NCBI RefSeq assembly: GCF_003086295.3
Contig: NC_092051.1
Span: 8,176,810-8,240,809, forward strand
DNA length: 64,000 nt
Source: Arachis hypogaea
Lineage: Eukaryota; Streptophyta; Magnoliopsida; Fabales; Fabaceae
Reading direction: 5' to 3'
Shown here: positions 1-14,560 of the stretch, in pieces
How positions within the stretch are numbered: position 1 is the first letter of the stretch
How the letters are laid out: each line of letters opens with the position of its first letter
Position numbers and translations under genes: made by a program
The notes under the pieces: model-generated
Told to the model about the DNA's origin: nothing
Databases searched by the model: none
What the model saw: only the letters and a program-made list of their open reading frames with translations

Positions 1-3430
<3,430 letters not shown>

Positions 3431-4260
3431 AAGTAGTAAAAAAGATTGGAGGTTGATTCCCTCATTCCATGATTCAATTTTGTTTTTCCAAATTGGTCAG
3501 CTTATTAATGCTGTCAATTTTGACAAGCCATACCTAGTCCTTGAAGTAATTAGCAGAGAGTCCTCCTGTACAAGTATAGTTGCCAATCACTGCCATACTT
3601 TTGGTTGTTCAGTGTTTTTTCTTTTTGGATTCACAGGGTGTAAGATACATACTTCACAGTCATATGGTGAATGAATGAAGCTTGTATAGGTTTTCGCCAT
3701 ATCATAGTCCAAACTGAACGTTTTATTGATCCACTTCTTTTTAATATCCAAATGAATATTACTTGAGATTTTACATCAAGCAAGTGTTAGAACTTGGAAC
3801 TAATTTCCCCCTTCAGGTTCTCTATACTCAAATTAAAGGAATATACATTCGTTCACCATTGAATGGGATGCGGAATAATAACAAGATGTGTATCGATGTA
3901 ATATATGAGGTAAAATAAGGGGTGAATATTCAATTCGGCTCCAACAATTTTTTCGAAGGAAAACGAGATCTCTAAAAAAAGAAATCACTTTTCGGCTCTT
4001 GATATTTTCCTTCCGTGAAATAAGTTAATCGCTACGTCAATAATCTATCTTTGGGATTAACGGAACGTGAATACGTGACACGTTAAGATGGTGATGGATT
4101 GGCATGTTAATGAATCATCTAACTCGGTCTAATGAATCATCTAACTCGGTCTCTGACAATTCTTTAAAAATATAACTTCGCATCTTAATTGCGCAGAACA
4201 CGAGCAACCCTATATTTTTTCTCCTTTTTCTTTGTGTAGAATCCTAACTGTACTACCACC
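3431..4260. other. NTRC 3' UTR and spacer
   Basis: The first ~350 bases are T-rich and probably hold the NTRC 3' UTR; no single polyadenylation signal stands out. From about 3930 to 4200 the sequence reads like a dispersed repeat, with a direct duplication of 'aatgaatcatctaactcgg' near 4111-4151. No gene is seen. Confidence 0.5.
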
Positions 4261-4849
4261 ATGAGTCATGAAGATCATTCTTTAGAAACTAAGAGTCGCA
4301 CTCTGCGTGATTATAGTGTTGGTAAAGATAGTAGGAGCTGCACCCTTTCTTCTAGAAGTGTTGAGCAATCAAAAAAGAAGAAATCATGTCTCCAAAATAT
4401 TATTGTGGCACCTATGCGATTCTCTTCCAATCTTGCACAAAACTTAACTCAGATAGGTCTAATTACAATGTAGGTATTGATTTATAATTTTTGCATGAAG
4501 TTAATTTTTTTTGTATACTTTTTAAATTTGAAAAATTTATATAATTTTGTATTTTTACAATCCAAATTTTTAATTTTAGACACCCATCCCATATTGCAAG
4601 TATTTCAGGTGACTAGATATATTAGTTTAACAAAATATTAATGAGGACATTACTTTTAAGAATGCTATTTTAATAGAAAAGAGATTGAAGGAGGTAGAAT
4701 ATAGAATGAAGGAGTTAGACATTGAATTAAATTTGAAAAATCAAAATGAAATTGAATCTCAAGATAGTAGATATTACTTCAGATTTAGGCTTATAATTTT
4801 GGATATAATTAGTATCATAATTTCTTCAGCCTTTAGGACATGTCCTTAG
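4261..4849 (+). pseudogene. broken GRF-type zinc finger / coiled-coil / TM small protein gene
   Basis: Three pieces in the order typical of plant GRF zinc-finger proteins survive in different states. An ATG at 4261 opens a Ser/Lys-rich N-terminus. After an A-rich run near 4370-4385 the frame changes, and from 4386 it reads MSPKYYCGTYAILFQSCTK, resembling the first half of a GRF finger (Y/C-x-CG...). A likely intron follows (GT near 4471, AG at 4578-4579). From 4589 it reads PYCKYFR-stop-LD, where the family usually has CxYFxWxD; the Trp codon is TGA here. A second in-frame stop lies at 4628-4630. Then comes an open stretch of charged coiled coil (KRLKEVEYRMKELDIELNL) followed by a hydrophobic tail (LIILDIISIIISSAF) and a stop at 4847-4849. 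Such genes are often carried or multiplied with MULE-type transposons; that origin is inference. Confidence 0.6.
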
Positions 4850-5171
4850 TTGTCATAACTTTTATTTTGACATTTTATGATAATTATGTTGCTTTGTAAT
4901 ACTTTTAAGATTAACTAAATCTGTATAAGGTTATATTTTATGTTAATAAATTTACTATCACTTTAATTTAAAATGATATTATATTAAAAGAAATTAGATT
5001 ATACTACAAAAATAAATTGTTCACATTATCAATTTTTTGGAAAAAAAAATAGTCTATCCATTTGTAATACAAAAAAGAACTAAGGTATTTTTACAATTAT
5101 TTTAGACATTTGACAATTTTTTAGTATGTCACATTATATGTTTTTTAGGTGGCATACACTTCCTTATTTGT
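4850..5171. other. AT-rich spacer
   Basis: A/T-rich sequence without an ORF or repeat I can name. It ends at the TTTGT target site of the copia insertion. Confidence 0.5.
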
Positions 5172-5253
5172 TGTGAATGAATATAAGAGATTAATTAGTT
5201 TATATTGGTACTTCACTATGAATATAAGAGATTAATTAGTTTATATTGGTACT

Positions 5254-5257
<4 letters not shown>

Positions 5258-5321
<64 letters not shown>
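5258..5321. repeat. (AT)n microsatellite in the 5' LTR
   Basis: About 32 AT units. The same position in the 3' LTR (around 7777-7786) has only about five, so the tract expanded after insertion or is an unstable site. Confidence 0.95.
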
Positions 5322-5323
<2 letters not shown>

Positions 5324-5388
5324 ATTACTTTATTATTGAGTACAGTAGTAGTACAATTTTCAATGAATGACTTTCACTTCACTACTTT

Positions 5389-6585
5389 GTGTGTGTTTGG
5401 ATTACAGTTTGCAAACGGAAGTTTGCATAAAATTGATTTTGCAAACTTGATTTTGGTTAAAAGTAGATTTGTGTTAAAGTGATTTATGTTTGGTAATTTT
5501 TGTATCAAAATGGATTATAGTAAAATAAATGTTGTTTGGCTTATACCATTTAAAATTATTTTTAGATAAAAAATTACTAAAATGGACATCAACTTAGATT
5601 TTTTTTTATATTATCTTATTGTTTTAATTTAGATATTTAAATAGATTTTATTAGTTAATTTTATAATAAAATTAATATTTACTTACTAAAATAAAAATAA
5701 CATATAAAAATAGACAAAATATATTTTTAAATAAAAATAAAAATTATATATATATATATAATCAAATATGTTACATTTTTTAATTATTAAATATTACTTT
5801 AGTATTTTTTTACATCGTACTCTTATTCTAGTACTCTCAATAATCTTATTTTTAATATTAATTTATCCAACGTTTATGATTTTATTATTATATATGATTA
5901 ATTTTTTATTTAATTTATCTTTTTTAATGGAATCATAATCTATATTATAAAAAATTACACTAAAACATAGTATAGCAGAATTACAATTATAAAAGATAGT
6001 ACTGAAAATAATAAAAAAAATTAAATATTTACTTTATAGTGATTGAAACAAATCTAAAAGTTCTTAATGATCTTTTTATATAATATATTTTTAGTATTTT
6101 TAGTACTCTTTTTTAGTATGTTATAATTTTTTACTATTATTATTATTTACAGTTAATTTTTTTATTTAATTTACTTTACCTAATAGAATTAATAAATCAT
6201 ATTATAAAAAGATAATAACAAACATAATACACAAAAATCACGATTATAAAAGTGTATAATGTCAAACAAATAGCTAAAAAAAATAAAAATAATAAATAAT
6301 AAAAAAATAGAATTCATATAAATAGAAATAACAAGAATTTTATAAATAATACAATAACATATACAAAGGATAAAGTTGGTAAAAAGTAAATAAAATGTTA
6401 GTATCTATGGCTAAAAGCCCGTTAAGAAAACGCAGAAACTAAAAATAGTTCTTCTTGTAAACGCTAGTTTTGGCAGCAGAATCACTTCTGCGTTCATGAG
6501 AAAAAAATTTGCCAAACCAAAAGTTGAAACTTTCAAAAAATTTAAACGTGCTTCTTCCCTTCCAACGGGTTTCCCAAACACACCC
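5389..6585. mobile_element. 1.2-kb non-autonomous TIR element nested in the 5' LTR
   Basis: The ends are inverted: GTGTGTTTGG at the left and CCAAACACAC at the right. The uninterrupted LTR at 7730-7976 is the empty-site control. The interior is AT-rich without an ORF. A second copy with the same order of interior sequence lies at 44253-45475, and pieces of both termini at 35727-36040. The target duplication is not clear because the flanks have diverged (at most a few T-rich bases), so I do not assign a superfamily. Confidence 0.75.
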
Positions 6586-6695
6586 TTTCATCTTTCACGT
6601 TTCAAAGTCTCCTTCTTCTTCAATTCTACTTCCTGCATCAATGTATGAGAACACACTCATGCTTTCAATTTCTTACTCTATCTCAATTGCTATTA

Positions 6696-6707
6696 TGGTA
6701 TCAGAGC
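6696..6707 (+). promoter_or_regulatory. primer binding site of the copia element
   Basis: TGGTATCAGAGC, the sequence complementary to the 3' end of initiator tRNA-Met used by most plant copia elements, directly follows the left LTR. Confidence 0.9.
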
Positions 6708-7048
6708 ATTATTGACGCTGCAATTGCCGTGACAAGCACAGTTGGGTTTGCACCTCCGGAGTGCATCCCTGCAGGAGCAGCTAATGGCACATGTACCCTG
6801 ACAAATACATGTTTCTTCCCGATTTGGGCGCCTTCGGTTCCTCCTTGGGTGAGCAAGATTAACGGCAGCGTTGGCCAAAACCTCCAATTCCATTTGGTGC
6901 AGCTGATATAGCAAGCCAAAAGCAGTCACGTAAAGAAAGAAGCGATGATGATCCTCTAACAGTAAAGAAAGAACCTCAAGAAGTAATGATCTTCGATCCC
7001 AAGCGATGAAGAAAAATGAACAAGAAGAAAACCTGAAGCTCATATGCG
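6708..7048. other. unassigned copia interior
   Basis: This stretch lies between the primer site and the surviving RT tail. About 6717-6905 is clearly less AT-rich than its surroundings and is open on the plus strand (AAIAVTSTVGFAPPECIPAG...) and on the minus strand. I do not recognise either reading. It may be a scrap of gag leader or foreign sequence picked up by the element. The join to RT sequence at about 7045 marks the internal deletion. Confidence 0.4.
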
Positions 7049-7738
7049 TATAGAGAGATTGTTGGATCACTTCAGTATTTGACTATTTCAAGACCAGATC
7101 TTGCTTTCTCTGTGAACAAGGTCTCTCAATACATGCACTCTCCAACAATTGAGCACTGGAAAGTTGTCAAACGCATCCTCAGATATATTACAGGTACAGT
7201 ATCAGCAGGTATTAAATTTCAAAAATGTACTGACTTGAGACTACTTGCATTCGCAGATGCAGATTGGGCAGGGGATTTGGAGGACAGAAAATCAGTTACT
7301 GGCTATTGTGTATACTTAGGAAGCAATTTGGTATCATGGAGGAGCAATAAGCAAGCCAAAGTTAGTCGTAGTAGCACTGAGGCAGAGTATAGGAGCATGG
7401 CAGCATCTCAGTCAGAATTAGTATCTATACAGTATCTTCTAAAGGAGCTTCGAATTCCACAATCCATAGCACCTACTATTTACTGTGATAATCAAAGTGC
7501 TTGCTCATTAGCGGCTAACCCGGTCCTTCATACTAGGTGCAAACACATGGAAATTGACCTTCACTGCCTAAGAAAGATGGTAAATCAAAAACAACTTTAT
7601 GTCCTCCATATACTTTCTATAGATCAGATTGGGGATATTTTCACCAAATCTCTCTCATCATCTCTATTTCACAAATTTCGAGACAAACTTAGAGTGGTTC
7701 TTCAACCCACTACTAAGTTTGAAGGAGACTGTGAATGA
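7049..7738 (+). pseudogene. copia polyprotein remnant: RT C-terminus and RNase H
   Basis: The reading frame is open from YREIVGSLQYLT (end of the RT thumb/connection, 'IVGSLQYLTxxRPD') to the stop TGA at 7736-7738, which overlaps the 3' LTR start. RNase H hallmarks are visible in order: ADADWAGD (first Asp), KSVTGYCVYLGSNLVSWRSNKQ, SSTEAEYR (Glu), IYCDNQSA (Asp), and a final HILSIDQIGDIFTKSL. This block is intact, but with about 1,000 upstream codons deleted it cannot encode a working polyprotein. Confidence 0.9.
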
Positions 7739-7976
7739 ATATAAGAGATTAATTAGTTTATATTGGTACTTCACTATATATATATTGTATTACTTTATTA
7801 TTGAGTACAGTAATAGTACAATTTTCAATGAATGACTTTCACTTCCACGTTTCATCCTTTCACTACTTTCACCTTCCACGTTTCAAAGTCTCCTTCTTCT
7901 TCAATTCTACTTCCTGCATCAATGTATGAGAACACACTCATGCTTTCAATTTTTTACTCTACCTCAATTGCTATTA
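7730..7976 (+). repeat. 3' LTR of the copia element
   Basis: 247 bp, the uninterrupted version of the LTR. It contains an internal imperfect direct repeat of 'ttccacgtttc' (near 7842 and 7872). The CDS stop lies a few bases inside it. Confidence 0.85.
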
Positions 7977-7981
7977 TTTGT

Positions 7982-9470
7982 ATTATATTTTAAGATGTTT
8001 TTAATCTTTTTCTACCTCCTTTGAGTATTTATTTATTTTTATATTATTTTATATTTTTAATATTAATATTATTTATTTTTAATATGTATAATTAAATTCC
8101 AATTGTGATTAGTCATTTTTACTATGTGTCTTTTACGTGTGAATTTATATTCACACTTATTTACTTTATATATATATATATTATTTTTAACAAAGTCTTT
8201 TCCCTTATGATTTTACACGGTATGAAATTGAAAATTCGTTTATTTGTGAAATGAAAATTTCTTGGCGTGCTTTTAGGTCTCTCAAATTTTTGGCTTGAAA
8301 TTCATTTCGGAATTTGTATTTCTTTTTTCTTTCGTAGTCATTATTTATTTTATTGTGCTAAGATCTCTATTATTTGATATGTGATGCATTTTCATAAGAT
8401 ATTTGTTATAGTGTCTATAAATAGTTGTCTAATTTACTTAAAAAGAATAAATAAATAATTTTTAAATATTTAAAATTTATTATAAAAAAAGAGTTCGATA
8501 AATTCAACACCAAACCTAGAAGTACCAAAGAATTTACCTTTTAATAAAATTAAAAGAGTATATAAAAAATAAATAAAAATAAAGAATATGGTCATGTATT
8601 TTTTTTATTTTATTATTTTTTATGTATTTTTTATTTTTTTAATATTAATATTATTTATTTTTAATATGTATAATTGAACTCTTATTACTTATCAGTTATT
8701 TTTACTATTTGTCTTTTTATGTGTGAATTTATATTCACATTTTTTTTATTATATTTTTTTTAATGAAGCCTTCTTCTTTATGATTTTACACGGTATGAAA
8801 TTGAAAATTCGTTTAGTTGTAAAATGAGAAGTTCTTGGCATGCTTTCAGATCTTTCTCTTTTCTCTCTTCTTTCGCCATTGCTAATTTCTGTTTTCGTTG
8901 TTCTTTTGATTGGTTGCAGATCTCAAATTTTTGGCTCAGAGTTCATTCAAGTTTTTTTTCATAGTCATGATTTGATTTATTGAGTTTTGCTAAGTTCTGT
9001 TATTTGATATGTAATGTATTTTAAAAAAGTGTTTGCTATAGTGTCCATAGATAATTGCCTAATTTACTAAAAAAATAAATATTAATATTTAATTTAAAAA
9101 TATAAAAATAAATAATTTTTAAATATTTAAAATTTATCATAAAAGGTAGGTTTAGTAAATTTGGTATCTAATTTATAGACACCAAAAAATTTGTTTTTTA
9201 ATAAAACTAAAAGGGTGCATAAAAAATACGTAAAAATAAAGAATATTATTATGTATTTTTTTTAGTTTGATTATTTTTTATGTACCCTTTATGTATTTTT
9301 TATTTTTTTAATATTAATATTATTTATTTTTAATACATATAATTAAACTCTTATTACTCATTAGTCATTTTTACTATTTGTCTTTTTATGTGTAAATTTA
9401 TATTCACTCTAATTTTTTTTATTATACTTTTTTAACAAAGCCTTCTCCCTTATGATACTACTGCCCATTG
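7982..9470. repeat. two to three tandem copies of an AT-rich ~600-bp repeat unit
   Basis: A recurring block reads 'aatattaatattattta...', then 'gtcttttacgtgtgaattta', then 'ccttatgattttacacggta', then 'ctcaaatttttggct', then 'aaaatttatcataaaa'. Copies begin near 8040, 8635 and 9297, the last one truncated. Related copies lie at 10915-11110 and 29770-30310. No coding capacity or clear ends are seen, so the element class is unknown. Confidence 0.65.
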
Positions 9471-10914
9471 TGTGTAATCGTTATCGTTTGTATTTGGACT
9501 CGGATTTTAGCCATCTTAATTAATTCACAGATGAAGAGAAACTAGTTCATAACATTTTTTTTTTCTCTCTGTCTCTCTCAATTGGCTAGTAGAAGTTGAC
9601 AAAATTTCTTACATGTCAAATAAAAACAGAACCTAATTGATGATTGAATTAATTTGTCAAACAAATATAGTCTTTTGAAAATATTGGATGATAGTTATGT
9701 TTGATACAATAACCTAGATAATTATTGGAATGAGAGGAGCTTCACATGCTGCAGATTAAAAAAATAATTGGTGTTTTTATGTTGCCTTCTAATAATTGGT
9801 TGCTGATGAATCTTTAATTGTTAAATAATGTATAATTATGACTTGATCATCCATGTAACACTATAGAAATTAAATTTGATAGTTTTTTAAAACATATTTA
9901 TGATACAAGCAATCGATGGAAGAATCCACAAATGAATCGAAATTATTTTAACTTTGAACATTAGTTCATTTAAAAATAAATTAAAAGTAGTTCAAATTTA
10001 AATAAACAGACAAAAAATTTAATTATCAACAAAAATATATCTAATTTATTTTCTAGATGTGAATAAGCACACATTCCAAAGCTTTTACTAAAATGTACTC
10101 ACATAATTAGCAACTATTTAATAAATCAATTGAGCCATGTTGTACAAGTCTTAAGCACTGTAAAAACCAAAATCTGTGTTAGCAATACATACATAAGGCT
10201 GAATTTTTTAGAGGAATTTTAACAAACATTTAGTGTGCAGGTTTCATTAAATAAAAAAGTTTCATACTAATATGTTTGACAATTAAAAAAAAATAGTAAA
10301 GACAGACGTATATTTGAATTCAAATCATCAAAGTGTCATAGTAGATATAGGTTTATTTGTTGTAATTTTTTTATAATGGAACATAAAGAGTATATAGTAT
10401 ATAAGATGTAATAATTTAACGAATAATTTTTTAGAGATTTTTTATTTTTTTTAAAATGAGAAGAACTTATTTTTTTCACTCTCTCAATTCCTTCTTTTCT
10501 TTCAAAATAGACGTTTACGCTCAGTTTTCTCTAAAAAAATATTTCAGATTCTCCACAAAAATTAGACGAAAATCCAGTGCTATGAACAAGTAATTTGATC
10601 CGAACAAACGCAGTAGAATCTGAAATATTTGTGAGAAATTTTGATAAAAGATTTTAAATTTCTTTTGTTGCAGTTTTGAGAAATCAAAATCAACCGAAAA
10701 AAATGCAAAACCTACTCAAGTAAACAAATCAACGAAAAAAGATGGGAAAATGCAAAACAAATCAATGAATATAACAAAGAAAACTTCAAAAAAAGAGAGA
10801 CTAAAAACCTGAAAGAAAAGTTTTGAGGATTTTTTTTTTCAGAAATAAAATATAAAAAAATAATTATTTTTCTATACATAATTTTTTAATTTTAGTTTTT
10901 CAAATACAATTTTA
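9471..10914. other. AT-rich intergenic sequence
   Basis: No gene, tRNA or clear element is seen. A CT-rich stretch near 9560-9590 and poly-A/poly-T runs are the only local structure. Confidence 0.5.
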
Positions 10915-11110
10915 GTTCAATTATTTTTTATGTACTCTTTATGTATTTTTTATTTTTTTAATATTAATATTATTTATTTTTAATACATATAATTAAACTC
11001 TTATGCTCATTAGTCATTTTTATTATTTGTCTTTTATGTGTAAATTTATATTCATACTCATTTTTTTATTATATTTTTTTAACAAAGCCGTCTCCCTTAT
11101 GATATCACTG
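10915..11110. repeat. partial copy of the 7982-9470 repeat
   Basis: It repeats 'tgtactctttatgtattttt', the alternating 'aatattaatattatttattt' block and 'aacaaagccgtctcccttat' in the same order as 9285-9455. Confidence 0.65.
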
Positions 11111-11175
11111 CCTATTGTGTGTAATTGTGATCGTCTGGGACTCGGACCCGAATTTCAGCCATCTTAGTTAATTTA

Positions 11176-12135
11176 GACTGCGTTTGTTTTTAGAGACAAG
11201 ACAGAACATGATATTGGGACAGTGATAATAGGATGAAAACACTAAAAATTATTGTTTGTGTATTGTGTTTGGATACATATACAAGACAAGAATGTAATGT
11301 TCAGTGTTATGTTTGGATACACATGGACAAGACTAAAATATTATATGAAATGACTAAAATAACCATATGATTCTAAATTTTCTACATCAAGTACAAACTA
11401 ATTTAATAGAAAATGAGAATACGTAGGAGTACAGGCAAAACTTGAAAAAACGTCTGAAGAGACCAAAAATTTTAATAAAAAAATATATAATAGTATTTAT
11501 ATTAAAATAAAAATTATAAATATATTTATTTTATTTTTAAATTTATTATTAATATATAGGAATACATATGGTTAAGATTAATAAAAAAATAGATCTGAGT
11601 TTGATTAATAAAAAAATTTGTTTAGATTAATATGCCGAATTAATTTTAAATAAAAAATCAGTTTTAAAAAAGAATTCGTTTTTACATGGGAAAAAAAATT
11701 AGTTTTTGCACATAAAAATCTATTTTTATTTAGAAAACCAATTTTTTTTAATCTAAAGACTGATTTTTCTTTAAATTATATAAAATCAATTATAATTTAT
11801 AAAGTATTTTTTAGCAATTTAAAAATCAATTTTACTTTTAATAATATTTATTTTTCAAAAGTTTCAAGACTAATTATAGAAAAAATAAGAAGGGATAAAA
11901 TAGTGGAATAATAAAAAATATCTATGGATAAAAAGGGAAACAAAATTTATAAAAAAGTCGTGTCCACTCCTCCAAATTCCGTGTCTATCATTGTCCTTCG
12001 TAAAATAGTGGACACAAAAATATAAAAAACTGTCTCGGAGACAATGTGTTCCGTGTCCATGTCTCTACTTTCAAACACATTTTAAACATGTACTGTCCAT
12101 GTCTCTGTGTCCTGTCTCTGAAAACAAACGCTACC
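11176..12135. mobile_element. PIF/Harbinger-like non-autonomous element
   Basis: The termini are imperfect inverted repeats of about 23 bp: GACTGCGTTTGTTTTTAGAG at the left, and the right end reads on its reverse strand GGTAGCGTTTGTTTTCAGAG. The trinucleotide TTA flanks both ends (11173-11175 and 12136-12138), the target duplication typical of PIF/Harbinger. Subterminal motifs such as 'tgtctctg' and 'gtgtccatgtctc' recur. The 960-bp interior has no transposase ORF. Confidence 0.75.
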
Positions 12136-12369
12136 TTACAAATGAATGGAAACTAATTTATATTTGAACATATAAAAAAAAACTCAATTATTACTAAAAA
12201 TACATTCATGTATTAAAATTTCTCAAATATAGCCAAAATGCATCCAAATTTCAAATGAGCTTCCAATAAACTAAAAATAAATTGAAATTATTTCAGCCTT
12301 GAACATAAGTTAATTCATAAATTAACCGAAATTCTTTAGACTTTGAACATAATCTATAATTCTTTAGCA

Positions 12370-12922
12370 TGTTGGAATAAATTAATTTCATTAACTCAGA
12401 TCATTCATATTGAATTATCAAAAAATATAATATAATGCGGAAGCGTACCTTTACTTATAAGAGTCAGAAATTAATGGAAGAATTTGGATCTTGTGGTTCT
12501 TTCGATCTTCCTTAACCAAAGCCTTCTGTATTTCTAGGCGGCTGAACTGCAACTCTTTTGATGAGAAAAAAGCAACAAAGGCGGCTTTGGTATATTGGAG
12601 ACCGAAACCCTGAAGGTCTATTTATATTTGAGCATGACACCCATTAGACCCTAAATCCCAAATAAAATAGTATCTAAAGCCCAAAAGATAATATATCTAA
12701 AATTCAAAAAAGATAATTACCTAAAGAACAAAAGATAATATCCGGTTTTATTCTCATTTAATTCCAAATCAAAAGTAATAATGACTTATTCAATTAGCAT
12801 TTATAACAATAAATGAGATCATCATTATATAAGTCATTTAATTTGAAATAGCATAATTTGTGATTATAATTAATATATGTATTGCCCACAAATAAATTAG
12901 GAAGTTAAATAATTTCCTAACA
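12370..12922 (-). repeat. 3' LTR of the minus-strand copia element
   Basis: 553 bp, TGTTGG...CTAACA on the plus strand, over 90% alike by eye to 17997-18548. Confidence 0.9.
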
Positions 12923-13374
12923 ATCTCCCACTTGGGCTATACATATATTTTTTCTTAACATAATCACATCTTATAAATTTTATGCACGCATATGAATGCT
13001 ATTTCTCTCATTACTTTAACAATCTGGTTCGTCTCATACATTAGATATGAAACTACCGCAGCTTTTATCACATTAATGTCGTGACTAAACCACGACAATC
13101 ACCATCCTAATATACTTAACGATATAGATCAAATTTGGATGAGTAATATGGAAATTACATGCCAAGTGATCTCATATATGTCTATTTCCAGCTGGTCCAA
13201 CTTTATTGAGATCAAACACAAAATAAATATTACAAAATGAACATTTCATACAACATGAAATAAACCATCAACTTAATTCTGCAGAAAAATAATTCAATAT
13301 ATGTCATAGGTCATATAGCATAAAATAACTCCCACTAAACCAAGGTATCACTAATATTGACACTCATCCGAACA

Positions 13375-14354
13375 GTGTGCTCATGAAAAGACTTTAGGGA
13401 TCAATTTCTTGGTTAATGAGTCTGCTAGCATATACTCTGTTCCTATATGTCCTATGGAAATCAGTTTTTCTTAAACTTTCTCCTTGACAACTAAGAACTT
13501 GATGTCTGTATGCTTCGATTTTGTCAAGCTCTTATTGTTATTGAAGTATAGTACTGCTGACTTATTGTCACAAAATATCTTTAATGACCTTTCAATGTCA
13601 TCTACTATATGAAGCTCAATGACAAAATTTCACAACCATATGCCATGAAATCGGAATCAGAGTACCCAATGATCTCCAAATTTTCTGATCTCCGATAAGT
13701 AAGCATGTAATTCTTTGTTCTCTTTAGATAACGCATTACGCGTTTAACAGCTATCCAATGATCTATGCTCGGATTGCTCAAGTATCTACCCAACATTCCC
13801 AATATAAATGATATATCAGAATGTGTGCAGACTTGAGCATACATTAAATCCTCTAGTGCTGATGCATAAGGTTTATCATGCATTGCTGTCTTCTCAAAAT
13901 CATTTTTAGGGCATTGCTTGAGACTGAACTTGTCTCCTTTAGTTACGGGTGTGTCCATTGGTCTACATCTTTCTATGCCATATCTATTTAAAATTTTTTC
14001 GATATAGTTATTTTGTGATCATCCAAGAATACCTTGAGAGCGATCTCTTAGTATCTCGATTCCTAATACAAAAGAGGCATCACCAAGATCTTTCATTTCG
14101 AATTTGTTCGATAGAAATTTTTTAGTTTCAGGCAACAAGCCTATATCGTTACTGACAAGTAGAACGTCATCAACATGTAAGACCAAAAAGATATATTTAC
14201 TCCCACTGAACTTGCGGTATACACACTCATCTATGATATTTACCTCAAAACCATGAGGTAATGACTTGATGAACTTGTGATACCATTGACGGAAAGCTTG
14301 TTTGAGACCATAGATGGATTTTCTCTTTTCTCTATTGGATCTCCTTAGTGACAC
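13375..14354 (-). pseudogene. copia RT / RNase H remnant
   Basis: From 14354 down it reads RRSNREKRKSIYGLKQAFRQWY, then VLHVDDVLLVSND, the catalytic YVDD motif with His for Tyr, then LGIEILRDRSQGILG and a stop. It resumes in GIERCRPMDTP...HWIAVKRVMRYL and SDSDFMAYGC before breaking again. RNase H pieces (FCDNKSA, KHTDIKF, TEYMLADSLTKKL) continue in other frames to about 13375. Normally some 150-200 residues of RT lie between the RRSxRxRK motif and YGLKQA; here they are absent, so the first catalytic Asp is deleted. Confidence 0.85.
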
Positions 14355-14560
14355 TTCTTGAGGTTGTTGAGCTTGCTGTATGGATTGGGATTGAGGAGGA
14401 TTCTCATTATTTTCCTGTGCTGTAGTAGTATCTTGAGAAACAACGATATTCTCATTGTTCTCTTGTACTGTAACTGGATCTACAGTAGAATTTTTATTGT
14501 GCTCTTGTACTATAAATGTGTCTTGAACAATAATAGGTATAAAGACCAGATCATTGTCAG

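Larger units (their letters stand above)
5172..6695 (+). repeat. 5' LTR of the copia element, interrupted
   Basis: It matches the 247-bp right LTR at both ends: TGTGAATGAATATAAGAG at the start and CTCAATTGCTATTA at the end. Its first ~45 bases are duplicated in tandem (second copy from about 5218). It lacks an ~18-base stretch present in the right LTR near 7846-7863. A TIR element occupies about 5389-6585. Confidence 0.8.
5172..7976 (+). mobile_element. internally deleted Ty1/copia LTR retrotransposon
   Basis: Two LTRs of the same family flank a short interior, and the 5-bp direct repeat TTTGT sits immediately outside both ends (5167-5171 and 7977-7981). A methionine-initiator primer binding site follows the left LTR, and the purine-rich AAGTTTGAAGGAGAC precedes the right LTR. 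Only the last part of the reverse transcriptase and RNase H survive; gag, protease, integrase and most RT are gone. LTR ends are TG...TA rather than TG...CA. The left LTR is enlarged by a nested 1.2-kb element and by an expanded (AT)n tract. Confidence 0.85.

Noticed and set aside
5246..5482. 78-residue ORF starting in the (AT)n tract
   Set aside because: It is translated microsatellite (Ile/Tyr runs) running into TE terminus; no protein features.
6693..7070. 125-residue antisense Cys/Arg-rich ORF in the copia interior
   Set aside because: It spans the primer site and the deletion junction on the wrong strand, so a real gene is unlikely.
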